Source: Tricholoma matsutake
Lineage: Eukaryota; Basidiomycota; Agaricomycetes; Agaricales; Tricholomataceae
Length of the DNA stretch: 64,000 bases
Assembly (NCBI GenBank): GCA_026075535.2
Contig: AP026544.2
Coordinates: 10,354,001-10,418,000, forward strand
Direction: 5' to 3'
Shown: positions 24,612 to 33,775 of the stretch, one piece after another
How the letters are laid out: every line of letters begins with the position of its first letter
Position numbering within the stretch: the first letter of the stretch is position 1
Notes under the pieces: generated by a model
What the model saw: the letters and a program-made list of their open reading frames with translations, nothing else
Told to the model about the DNA's origin: nothing
Database searches by the model: none
Program-made: the position numbers and the translations under genes

Positions 24612-25642
24612 TAGGGCACAGCACAGGTATGGGTAACACCATGTGTTTCCGGTCATGGGTATGCACGGGTATGGGTATGGGATTGCCATACCCAGGCAAC
24701 ACTGTACCCTTTTCCAAGGTGTTACAGGTATGTGTGGCTATGCTGGTACCCAGATTTTGGTCAGGTGAGTAATCATCTGACTTTGTTGAATACTCACGAT
24801 ACGCCTAATTCTAAACTATATGATGATCCAACCACCACCATAGCATGGCCCAAATGACATGAATCATCGTTTGGGCCTATAGTAAGTTTTTTAGTGTTTC
24901 ATTTCTTGTTTTTTAAACTAATTGATTATGTTTCTTCTTTTTCAGGTTCTAAACTACTGATAATGATGGATGACGACAGCTAACAACACAAACCCAACAG
25001 TGCCATGTCACCCAGGCCCAAATGATGTGATTGCATCATTTGGGCCCATGGTAAGTTTTTTTTTCATTCATTTCTTTTTTTGTAAACTAACTATTTTATT
25101 TCTTTCATCTCCTAGGTTGGAATTCCCTCAGAATGAGGAGTTCACATGGAATGAGGAACTCACATGGAACAACCCCATGCCAACACTGCCACATCATGAT
25201 GGCACACCACCCCAGCCTGACAAGCAACTGCTCATAGGGTGGATAGTGGGTGGAATGATGACAATAACCAGGAGGAGGACCCAAGGACCCCACTGCTGCC
25301 ATGAGCAACTGCTCATGGGGTGGAAATGGGGATCAATGACTACAGGCACCACCCCCCTCCCTCACTCCAAATGCAAGAGGGGGGGTTTTTTGTTTTGTTT
25401 TCATTGACTATAGGCACCACCACCCCTCCCTTGCTCCAAATGCGAGCGAGGGGGTTTCTATTAACTTAGTTTAGTATAATAAATTATTAAAATAGGTATT
25501 CTTCTCGAAACCCGCATATAACCGCGGGTAACCCGTGGAAACCCACAGTAACACTGTACCCATAACTGTGCAGGTACGGTGTTCATGGGTATGGGCAAGG
25601 GTATGAGGACATATACCCAAGGGTTACAGGTGCCGTGCCCTA
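24612..25642. mobile_element. Non-autonomous hAT-type element (1031 bp)
   Basis: Terminal inverted repeats TAGGGCACAGCAC at the left and GTGCCGTGCCCTA at the right, flanked by a perfect 8-bp duplication TGAATGTC (24604–24611 and 25643–25650), diagnostic of hAT transposition. It lies within the gypsy C gag. There is no transposase. Internal features are repeats of GGGTATG next to both ends, two palindromic GGCCCAAATGA/TCATTTGGGCC blocks (24847–24877 and about 25014–25047), each followed by an intron-like GTAAG…(C/T)AG stretch, and GAGCAACTGCTC blocks near 25215 and 25303. The element at 55514 shares these internal blocks. Confidence 0.85.
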
Positions 25643-26233
25643 TGAATGTCATTGAGCAGATATGGATCATCGGGATAATGATCAGGAAATTTGAGTTCAA
25701 TTCATTGTGCAATTTGAGTCCATAAGCTGGGTTGGAATCCTTGAATGTAAGCTCTGCTTTGCTCAGCTTCCAAGATCCTATTCTTTGTTTGTAAAAAGTG
25801 AGTAATGTTGTAGAACACCTGATAATACATTCCTAGATTGTTCACATCAAATACCCCAACACATAGTTGTTCTCCCACTAATTTGTCCATGTCCAATATG
25901 CTCCACTTGGGTTTGTCTTCTGAGCCTGGATAGAGTTTATGTACTGTTGTTCAAAACTTGTTGAATGAAGTGCCAGACTGATATTCTGGAAGTGATTCCC
26001 AGAGTTCAGAAGAGTCAATGTCAAGGTAGCGACAAGCATGTTTCTTCATCAGGTTGGAGTCAGTGATGCCGCAGGTCGGAACAATAATTCGAGCTCCTCA
26101 GAGCTCTCAAGGTTGACTAGGGTCCAATTTCAGAGCAGTCAAATGACCACAAGCTGGCATAGTGGCTTGTGTAGTCATGAATGTGATGACTATAGGGGTA
26201 GGGGTTAAAACTTGGGTGAAGGATGGTAGAGGT

Positions 26234-27033
26234 TGTAAGTCTGGCCCCACAGACTCATGACATTACAACAAGTTAATTTACCTACACCATCATTACACAC
26301 TTCCACGGTGCTGGCACACCACACACATCGCTGACACAACCACCCTTGCTGCTGACACAGCCACCTATGGCACATAAACAACTCACCAACACCAGACATA
26401 CTAATGTCTGTGTTATATTACTACACCACTGTTAAACACTTCCACGGTGCCAGCACAGCCACACACATCGCCGACACAGCCACTGGCGATAGCATAGCCA
26501 CCTACAGTGCATAAACAACTCACCAACACCAGATATACCAATGTCTGTGTTACAGTGAGTTATGGCCACCCTACGCTGCCAACACACTCCCATGGCGCCG
26601 ACACAGCCACACACATCGCTGATACAATCACCCTCGCCGGTGGCTGTGCCACCGGCGAATACAACAACAACAACCGGCGACTTGCATCCTGGCAATGGCA
26701 CCATACATCCTTATTACCCTTCTATCCACATCCAGCAGTGCCGACATTATCCTATTGATGCAGTACCTTCCTATTTTGTGACTACACCCGATGCGGCCTT
26801 CCCAAATCACACACTATGCTTGATGTGGCCTTTTACTTACACGGTTGATCTTTTTCTTATGATTTTTTATTCCTTAACCTTCATTCCTACTTCCATGCAA
26901 CAAAGGTATAGTAACTTCCTATTCTTTTATTTGTAGTAACTTATAGTTCCTACTTCCATGCAACGAAGATAATTTGATCCTGTCTTTTAGTAAACCTAAG
27001 TCTAGTGTAGGCTGCCAAACTCGGCAACCTTCC
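26234..27033. mobile_element. Unclassified 800-bp insertion in gypsy C gag
   Basis: The gag reading …GGATGGTAGAGGT is interrupted at 26234 and resumes at 27034 with AGAGGTGTTGAAG, so AGAGGT (6 bp) is present on both sides. The insert has no clear terminal inverted repeats. It carries a three-unit tandem repeat and an 18-bp direct repeat TTCCTACTTCCATGCAAC (about 26887 and 26948). No protein is recognised. Confidence 0.65.
26286..26690 (+). repeat. Tandem repeat, about 144-bp period, three units
   Basis: Units begin near 26292, 26436 and 26580, each with CACTTCCACGGTGC-like start, then CACACACATCG, then CAACTCACCAACACCAGA and AATGTCTGTGTTA. The third unit is shorter. Short GC-richer CACAGCCAC words recur within units. 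Confidence 0.75.
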
Positions 27034-27319
27034 AGAGGTGTTGAAGTTGTTGGAAGGATGAATGAAAAGGTAGATGATGAGGATGAAGAAGTAGAGGATG
27101 ATGTTGAAGGTGATGAGATAGGTGAAGGGAATAGTCAATGATGAGTCGATTCTGCTTTGGAAACAGGAATTAGGATATCTCCCAATTGTTTGAGAGATTC
27201 AAAGGTGTGGCGAGTATTGATACAAAGGTTTCTAGCTTGTGTTGACCTAAGCCGAGGAAGTCGAGAGTGGTTCAATGATGAAATGATTCAGAAACCCTCA
27301 TGGTGGGCTCCAGAAATGA

Positions 27320-28464
27320 TGATACCCAACCTGGGAAAACCACCAAAACTGCCGATGAGGCAATCAATGATATTTTCACAAGTCAGAGGAAGGGTGCGAG
27401 GTGTTTGGAATGTTTGTGATCAGACCACAGGAAGACAACTAGTTGATACTAGTCATAAATGTAGTTCTATGAGAGAGGAAGGTGTTTGGTGCAGTCCAAT
27501 GTAGTATTGATCATTATTAATGAAGATCAACAAGATCGATGGCGAACAATGTTTATCAATGAGAACAATAGTGAACAATGTTGATCGATGAGGGCGATGT
27601 GTGAATTCAAAAGGCTTTTTGGTTGATCAATAGTATGCAAAGGTTATAGTTGATGACTAGGAAGTGTCAGAGTGGTTACAAGTGCTAGCGATAACTTGAT
27701 CAAAGGTCGATTGAGGACGATGATGGTCAAAGAGGTTTCTCGTTGATCAAGAAAACTTGTAGAAGTCTAGATAGTTTAGAGGATAGATCAGATTCTTAGA
27801 ACTTTATATGAGGCAATATGTGAAGATGATTTCTTGTATTCCCAAGTAGATACTACAGACTTTTATATGTTTTAAGAGAAACTTCCTAAAATGGTATAAG
27901 AAACATGTGTATATGAGATAAAACATGAGGCCAAAATGAGACTGGAATTCAAACAAGAAAGAGATATCTCATATGACGAAGGAGTGATAAAGGGAAAGCA
28001 CTGAAAGGAGACTGTTCTTTGTGTATAAACCACACTAAGTGTCGTGATAATCCATCCAGCAGGTTCTATATGTGATAGGGGCTTGGAACAAGGCTGTCCT
28101 ACTATCAGCAGGTCTGAACATGAGGTAGAATACTTCCTGGCACATGGTATTCCACCGTTTAGATAATGAATGTGGCGCCCTATGTCATTCATAGTTTCTT
28201 GATGTCAATCGATAACACTTGGCAATGGTCAACAATGGTTGACAATGTTTGTTTGGAGGGTTCATAGAGTGTTCCTAGGTAGCCCTAAGGCCGTGCAATG
28301 TAGTTTCAAAGTGGATCAATGTCACTGGTGATGTTTTGACGTGATCGATACGACTTGGTTGAGAATGGTCGCACTGCTTCTGGGACATCATAGGAGTTAG
28401 CCAATGTGATTTGAATGCGATTGTAATGGTGAATCAGCCCTTGAGCCAAGGAGACAACCTATCA
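27320..28464 (-). repeat. 5' LTR of gypsy C (1145 bp)
   Basis: Plus-strand start TGATACCCAACCTGGG, end GACAACCTATCA. It aligns with 18911–20091 and 4448–5597. Beyond 28464 the interrupted F3 LTR resumes. Confidence 0.85.
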
Positions 28465-28638
28465 TTGTACTGTTTTGCAGGACTTTGCATCAGTTCAGCA
28501 CACATCGCATGGCATCTACCAACTTTTGGTTAGCACAGTGATATTCGGTACTGCCTTGCACCCTTCCTCTGACTTGTGTTATATCTCCTAAGACCTGTTT
28601 GGTTGGTTTTGGTCGAGTTTCCAGGTTGAGCATCATCA
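28465..28638 (+). mobile_element. Solo LTR of family F3, copy 3, right part
   Basis: Matches the last 170 bp of F3 copy 1 (CACCCTTCCTCTGACTTGTG … GAGCATCATCA). It is followed by ATGG at 28639–28642, the partner of ATGG at 18085–18088, and then the gypsy B RNase H codons resume. Confidence 0.8.
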
Positions 28639-29622
28639 ATGGATCACAAGAATCTTGAGTACTTTATGATGGCCAAGAAATTGAACCATTGTCAAGCTTG
28701 TTGGTCCCTGTATCTATCCAGATTCAACTTCTCCTTGCACCACTGTCTGTGTTGCAGCATGGGGAAGACCGATGCCCTCTCCCAACATGTGGGCCATGGG
28801 GATGGTGGTGATGACAATCAAGACATTGTGTCGTTGCAGCCAAACCTGTTCACCATCTGGGCATTGGAAGGCATCGCACCCCAGGGCAAGGAGTGGGACA
28901 TCCTATGCAACATTTGTCATGCAAACTGTAGTGGTTTAGTTGTTGCCCAAGCTGTTAAGGAACTGAGGAAGGGATCCACCCTTTCCTTGTGTGCGGCAGA
29001 GTGGGCTGAAATGGAGGACTTGTTGTATTTCAGGGATTGCATCTATGTCCCCAATGACCCAGACCTTTGCCAGTGCATCATATCCCAACACCATGACTCA
29101 CAGATTGCTGGTCATCCTGGATGCTGGAAGACCTTGGAGCTCACCTCATAGAATTATTGGTGGCCACAAATGTCATAGCCCATTGGTCAGTATTGTCATA
29201 CTTGTGACCTTTGCTTATGCACCAAGATTCCTCATCGCAAACCCATTGGTGAGCTACACCCTCTATGTCCCCAACAGCCCAGACCTTCACCGGCGCATCA
29301 TATCCCAACACTGTGACTCACAGATTGCTAGTCATCCTCGATGTTCACATCCACTGCTGCTGCCTACAGTGATCAAGGGAGAACCCCAGTACAAAGTCGT
29401 CAATCTTGGACAACTGGTTGTGTTGACAAAAACTCCAGTATTTGGTGCACTGGAAGGGTTATGGGTATGAGGAGAACTCATGGGTTGAGGAGTCAGATGT
29501 GAATGCCCCTCAGTTAGTCAAGGAATTCCACTGATGGCACACTGCTGCACCACGTCACAGACTTGCATTCAAGTCAGTGACTTTGGTCGTATGCAATTTT
29601 GAATGCATCAGGCCGATGCATC
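28639..29622 (+). pseudogene. Pol of gypsy B, second part: RNase H end, integrase zinc region, chromodomain
   Basis: The frame 28639–29148 reads MDHKNLEYFMMAKKLNHCQA, then MGKTDALSQ (end of RNase H) and the spacer leading to integrase: DLLYFRDCIYVPNDPDLCQC, DSQIAGHPGCWKT (the HHCC region). A second, diverged copy of this YVPN…DLH…IISQH…DSQIASHP segment follows at 29263–29345, and the catalytic integrase core between them and the C-terminus is absent. A chromodomain-like tail is readable at about 29400–29520 ([20 protein letters not shown]). A frameshift and TGA codons break it. The purine-rich tract TTAGAGAGGGGG at about 29623–29634 precedes the 3' LTR. Confidence 0.8.
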
Positions 29623-29637
29623 TTAGAGAGGGGGTGA

Positions 29638-30060
29638 TATAAGGGAACTAGGTGGTACCCCATGTGTTTCTCCTATTTTTTATGTTCATCCTATATTTTT
29701 CCTCACTTCATTTCCTTCTATTCTTCATTTTCTATGTTTTTTCCTTATCTTATTACTAATTTTCCTTTCTATCATGTTTGTGCATGTTGACACTTTCATA
29801 TTTAGAGGTGGAGTACCCTTTCTGACATCTACCCTTGGTATGATGTCATTTGGTGGCCTTGATCTGCCTATCTCCGCCTTTTCTATTTTTAGGTTATTAT
29901 TTGATTTTTGCAGTTTTCACATATACTGGGCACTGGCAAGGGGGTCCTTAGAGTTTTCTCTTTGGATTTCCCTTTGCTAGGTGCTCCTCCAATCCCTGTA
30001 ATATGTACTATAATTTTAACTTCAGATTTCCCTTTGCTAGAGGCTGAGGTTGCCCTTATA
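29638..30060 (+). repeat. 3' LTR of gypsy B (423 bp)
   Basis: Starts TATAAGGGAACTAGG (decayed TGTAAGGGGACTAGG) and ends CCCTTATA. It aligns with the gypsy A and B 5' LTRs and is followed by the target duplication GTTCC. Confidence 0.85.
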
Positions 30061-31200
30061 GTTCCTGATGATGAAGATGATGAGCTTCCCACTGTTGTCC
30101 AAGTGGCAGCACAGGCAGCACTGCTGTTCACACATGAATACCCACTCTTATCAGTTGATTGCAAGCTATATCAAATTGCAATTGGTTGGCTGTTATCCAA
30201 CCTCTAGTTAGAATTTTGGTTATTTTTTGTTTGATTTTGGTCAGTTGAAGTTGAAGTGGTTCAAAGATCATGGTCGCAGCTCAAATTGGAGACATCAAAA
30301 AATTGGTCATCAATCACTTCAAAGAGTCATATGCCCCAGCTGAGTCATCTGATGCTCATGAGGAATCAGCTCTAGCAGTATTTTTACTACATCACATAAA
30401 TTGCTGCTTACTAATTTTTCACCAGTCAAAGAATAAATGGGTCAAGAAGTCAGCCACTAAACCAACATGTGGACCTTCTGATGACATCACAACATATACT
30501 TCAGATCCAGTTCTTGCATCTGATGCAATTGCAGAGGCTGGTGGTTACATGAAATATTGGCACCTAGCAAGTGTATGTTGTCCATGCCTGGCAAAAATGG
30601 GCTCAGACTGTTGCTTTGTGCCAGGTGAGTGTATATTATTGTATGAGGTATTCATGTCTTCACATGGGTTTTAGCTTCCTTAGTGTTGGGATTTATTCCA
30701 TAAGGCTACATAGCCTTATGGAATAAATCCCAACATAAAGTAAGTCCCCTCCCAATTAGGGCAGTTAGTCCCTTATTGGTCAGGTATCTTTTTACTCCCC
30801 TATGACCATTGTTATCAGGCCAGTAGGCTACATAGTGGAATTTTTCCCCTCCCATGATTCTCCTATCAGCTGTCTTAGAAGTACAGTGGAATCAGTTATT
30901 ACATAATTTATCAGCCCATTGTATTTTGCCCAGAGCTGTAATTGAATGCCTGACCTCTTGATTACAGGACTTACTTTATGTTGGGATTTAGTTGATGCTG
31001 AATGGGCATTTTCAAGTGGACACCTTCAAATCAATCACCTACAGCATGACATGAACTCAGAGACCTTTAGAGCACAAATGGCTGTGGGATCTTGGGCTCA
31101 ATCACCACTGTATCCTGGGTTTGACCAGATGGTAGGGATAGTCAAGTCTGAAATGGGAGAGGCATGTGAGGAGGAGAATATAGGTATTGAATTGCCTACC
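30061..31200 (+). pseudogene. hAT-family transposase, 3' part
   Basis: Continues from 12177: VPDDEDDELPTVVQVAAQAA, EYPLLSVDCKLYQIAI, then after an intron-like gap (about 30205–30245) VEVVQRSWSQLKLET-type text, and WHLASVCCPCLAKMGSDCCF. It then reaches DAEWAFSSGHLQINHLQHDM and RAQMAVGSWAQSPLYPG, the hAT C-terminal dimerisation block (usual form VERAFSRGR…LR…LGSW). A 307-bp hairpin-bearing insertion (30683–30989) lies between the last two parts. The exact right end of the hAT element is unclear; gypsy X sequence starts between about 31190 and 31215. Confidence 0.8.
30683..30989. mobile_element. Hairpin-bearing insertion in the hAT transposase
   Basis: At 30683–30734 there is a perfect 25-bp inverted repeat (arm TGTTGGGATTTATTCCATAA plus GGCTA, 2-base spacer CA). 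The right arm runs on into CATAAAGTAAGTCC, whose reverse complement, GGACTTACTTTATGTTGGG plus ATTTA, ends at 30989 just before the hAT codons resume. So one block occurs three times (+, −, +). It looks like a small terminal-inverted-repeat or foldback element; the superfamily is not assigned. Confidence 0.65.
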
Positions 31201-31204
31201 ACCC

Positions 31205-31850
31205 AAACATTTCTGTCTTCCCTGAATGTGATTTAGCCTCACAGCATGCCTGCAAGTTCATTGTCAACTTAGATGACCTTCATAGGAACTTTGGAACAGC
31301 TTGCAGCTGGTCAAGAGTGTTATCAAGGCCCTGTGGACAAACATTGGGCACCCACACCCAACTTCAACATTGGTGACTCTGCCTACATCACTGCAGAAAA
31401 TATCTGCACCACTCATCCCTCCAAGAAACTTTCTGAAAAGAACCATGGCCCCTTTGAAATCATCACCTGCCCAGGTACTCATTCAGTCACCCTGTGGCTT
31501 CTGGACCACATGCGGGCCATCCACCCTGTTTCCCATGTCTCCCAACTAGAAAAACACTTCCCAAACACAATTCCAAATCGAGCACAACCTCCACCTCCTC
31601 CGATCACTATTGACAATGAGCTCGAGTATGAGATCGCCGAAGTCCTCAACTCCAAGGTTGACAATTGATGTCGCTGCAAGATTCTCTACCTCTTCCAATG
31701 GGAAGGTTACCAGGGAATCAATGAAGAAACCTCCTGGCTACCTGTTATGGAACTTGGGTGTGGTCCCAAGAACTCCTCACAGACTTTCACACCCACTACC
31801 CACAGAACCTGGTCCATTACCTGCTTAAAGTCTATTGATGTTACTCATTC
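31205..31850 (+). pseudogene. Gypsy X integrase C-terminal part and chromodomain
   Basis: Shifted frames give HACKFIVNLDDLHRN, EQLAAGQECYQGPVDKHWAP, then 31330–31668 NFNIGDSAYITAENICTTHP, KKLSEKNHGPFEIITCPGTH and RAIHPVSHVSQLEKHF. The chromodomain-like tail is YEIAEVLNSKVDN, CKILYLFQWEGYQG and SWLPVMELG. This is the end of a Ty3/gypsy polyprotein. Its text differs from the chromodomain of gypsy B, so it is a different element; the 3' LTR at 33058 probably belongs to it. The upstream part is missing at the junction with the hAT. Confidence 0.8.
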
Positions 31851-31916
31851 ACTCAGTCTGAACTCAGAAACAAAATATATTGCAAAAAAAAAAAAAAATT
31901 GGATCCAACCAGATCC
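31851..31916 (+). other. 15-base poly(A) tract in gypsy X 3' region
   Basis: A run of 15 A lies at 31884–31898, 30–40 bases after the end of the gypsy X coding text and just beyond the 3' end of the minus-strand gene at 31917. It could be a retroposed tail or a simple repeat; the sequence does not decide. Confidence 0.4.
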
Positions 31917-32921
31917 CTACACTACCACCTCTGCTTCTCCCTCACCATCTTCATCACCCTCTCCCCCAACCTTGCCCTCTTCTCCACCCTCGCCCTTTTC
32001 TCCACCCTCACCCTCTTCTCCACTCTCGCTCTCCTCCTCGTCATCCGCCCACCTTTTCTCCAGATATCTCTGGAAAGCCGCCCAGTCATCCCCAGACTGG
32101 TGGATCCTGCGTCTTTCCTGCCAGGACTCTTGCACTGCCCACTCCACTTCTTCTTCATCCTCATTGCTCTCCTCCCCAGCGCTTTCATCCTCCACCCACT
32201 CTGGGTCCAATGCTTCCCAGATCTCCTCTATGGATTCCCGCACTGCAGTTGCCACCTCACCGAATCCTTTCTTCATCATCATCATCATCTGCTGCATCAG
32301 CTCCACATTTGCCCCGCTATTTCCCATTGACCTGGTCGTTCCCACCATTTTTGCTGCAGGGGCCTCCTGCCCCTCCCACACTACCTCTTCGCACTTGTGT
32401 TTGACATGTGTGCAGTTATCGTACACATGTCCCCTCGCACCCATCTTGAAACAAGCAATTTGTTGATATTTGCATCTAGGCCACTTATCAGTAAAAGAAG
32501 GCTGATAAGTAAAACAAGAAACTCACCTTTTGCAGGGCAAGGCGGCCTGCACCTGCTCCAGACCCTTGGACTCCTCTGACCCCACCCTTGCCTTCAACCT
32601 GGCAACTTTCTTCTTCTTTGGGGACTTGCTCCCCTCGGCCTCGTGCCCCAAACCTGCAGCCACAGCCACCCGCTTCTTCTCTACTCGTCTTGCAGTTGCT
32701 GCCTCCTTCTTCTGCACCTCTGCCTGGTGCGCCTCCTCTGCCTTTGCAGCCTCCTCTGCTGCTCTTTGTGCCTCCTGCAGACTCCGCTTCTCCTCCCTTG
32801 TCACTTCCTCCAGCTCTCTCATCTCCCATTCCATCTGCTCCTTCATCACCCACTCCCTCAGTTCATGTTGGGCCTTCATTGTGGCCAATTTGATTTGTGT
32901 GGAGACTGCTGGGGTGGACAT
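31917..32921 (-). CDS. Spliced gene antisense to gypsy X: coiled coil plus six-cysteine zinc-cluster-like protein
   Basis: Exon 1 is 32921–32527 (MSTPAVSTQIKLATMKAQHE, a long charged helix, then basic KSPKKKKVARLKARV). A 51-bp intron 32526–32476 (GTGAGT…CCTAG) follows, then exon 2 is 32475–31917. Splicing creates PCKRCKYQQIACFKMGARGH followed by VYDNCTHVKHKCEEVVWEGQ. The spacing is C-x2-C-x6-C-x9-(Y)-x2-C-x6-C, the Zn2Cys6 spacing with one Cys replaced by Tyr. The rest is acidic (EWVEDESAGEESNEDEEEVE; EEGEGGEKGEGGEEG). No stops interrupt it, unlike the pol text beside it. It starts 137 bp inside the 3' LTR and runs antisense. Function is unknown; nucleic-acid binding is plausible. Confidence 0.65.
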
Positions 32922-33057
32922 ATTGGATAGGTGATGGGGGTAGGAAACAACGTGAAATTTTTTTCAACCAACTACCACATTCAGAAATTCAACCAACTTC
33001 CTTATTTGGACTCAAACACTCACGTGCCTCGTAGGCTCAGTACTAAGGGGGAAATAC
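32922..33057 (+). promoter_or_regulatory. Gypsy X polypurine tract and start region of the antisense gene
   Basis: CTAAGGGGGAAATAC immediately precedes the LTR start at 33058 and fits a polypurine tract for plus-strand priming. The same 136 bp is the upstream region of the minus-strand gene at 32921, so its promoter must lie here or within the LTR read backwards. Confidence 0.55.
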
Positions 33058-33750
33058 TGTCAAGAACTGTTCCTCGCCCGATCGGAACCCACATCCATCT
33101 GACCCTTTTCTGCATGTCGAACCCAACATTTGTCAACTCCTCCCACTTTCGTTCCCAGCCGCCTTGCACTGCCCACACTGCTGTGCACCAGGCCACCTTG
33201 TACAGCACCCATGGCTGCCATCTCTTTTGCAAATTTGACTACAGATTCCTGTGCAGCTCCCGCTAGGTAATTTATCTATGCAGTTGAGACACTGCTGCAG
33301 CCTCCATTTCTGTTCCACCTTTATTCTGGACTACAGTATTTAAGCTTAGTTAGTTTTGCCTGGTATTCCTCAGTTCATATATCAACATAGACTCGACTTT
33401 AACCTGCCAATCTAAATCTCATTCTACTCCTACCTCAGTTCTCTAAGAGTCTAAACTCCATTTGACTCGACCTCTAGTCTCCCTCTGAAGTTCTAATCTC
33501 ATCTGAACTTAACCCAAGTCCCTCTGTACTCCTTCCCACATTTACCCACACTTCCCTGCTTCTACCTCCAAACCTTCATCTTGAAATTAGGACACCAGAC
33601 GAGGTGAAGGGTGCAGCTTCTTACAAGCTGAAGCCAAGTCCTTTCCATTTTCCCCTCCGCAGAATCTGCCATGACCTGACAACCTTCCACTATCAACACC
33701 CACAGGGTCCGATCGGATTCCAATGTGCCTTCTAGGATCAGTTCTTAACA
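33058..33750 (+). repeat. 3' LTR of gypsy X (693 bp)
   Basis: Starts TGTCAAGAACTGTTCC and ends AGGATCAGTTCTTAACA, so the ends are inverted repeats (TGTTAAGAACTG/CAGTTCTTAACA with one C/T difference). Near both ends the phrase CCGATCGGA occurs. No second copy is in the window and no target duplication can be paired. Confidence 0.75.
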
Positions 33751-33775
33751 GCCCACTAACCCATGTTTTATAATT

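Larger units (their letters stand above)
23721..27140 (-). pseudogene. Gag of gypsy C, interrupted by two insertions
   Basis: Minus-strand homologue of the gag at 5934–7165. Parts are 26233–25643 (MTTQATMPACGHLTALKLDP-type start, then LVGEQLCVGVFDVNNLGMYY and YIQGFQPSLWTQIAQ), 24611–23937 (DRQAHIDALLCIFCSLLGHF with the C-x2-C-x4-H-x4-C knuckle, then FMPRNIPGRFIKECISEWWK) and the serine-rich leader at 27034–27140. The 24612–25642 and 26234–27033 insertions split it. In-frame stops are mostly TGA. Confidence 0.8.
18911..28464 (-). mobile_element. Ty3/gypsy retrotransposon C, minus strand (9.55 kb)
   Basis: Bounded by LTRs 18911–20091 (3') and 27320–28464 (5'), both reversed relative to the LTR at 4448. 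Order on the minus strand: 5' LTR, primer-binding site, gag with two insertions, protease and RT/RNase H, then an oppositely directed spliced ORF and the 3' LTR. A purine-rich tract (minus-strand AAGGGGGAGGA) abuts the 3' LTR at about 20092–20104. It sits inside an F3 LTR. Clean target duplications are not visible (ATTGA left, TTGTA right). The integrase domain is missing. Confidence 0.85.
12178..30060 (+). mobile_element. Ty3/gypsy retrotransposon B (17.9 kb with nested insertions)
   Basis: Its outer ends are the LTR start TGTAAGGGG at 12178 and the LTR end CCTTATA at 30060, flanked by the direct repeat GTTCC at 12173–12177 and 30061–30065. That duplication, together with the hAT protein reading straight through, proves a single insertion. 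Inside are gag and pol homologous to gypsy A, three solo F3 LTRs and, within one of these, the minus-strand gypsy C. Without the insertions the element would be about 5.2 kb, shorter than normal because most of integrase is missing. Confidence 0.9.

Noticed and set aside
26286..26690. CRISPR-like array (repeats at regular spacing)
   Set aside because: The units are ~144-bp tandem repeats without unique spacers, in a eukaryotic transposon.
31899..32466. Long plus-strand open frames rich in Ser, Pro and His
   Set aside because: They are antisense shadows of the acidic Glu/Gly-rich exon 2 of the minus-strand gene, which has coiled-coil structure, an intron and the cysteine module.
32530..32934. 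Plus-strand open frames over 32.5–32.9 kb
   Set aside because: Antisense shadows of exon 1 of the same minus-strand gene; cysteine- and serine-rich as expected for the complement of Glu/Lys/Ala codons.
31205..33750. Assigning the 31.2–33.75 kb gypsy end to gypsy A or B
   Set aside because: Its chromodomain text and LTR (TGTCAAGAACTG) differ from those of the A/B family (TGTAAGG LTR), so it is treated as a separate element X.
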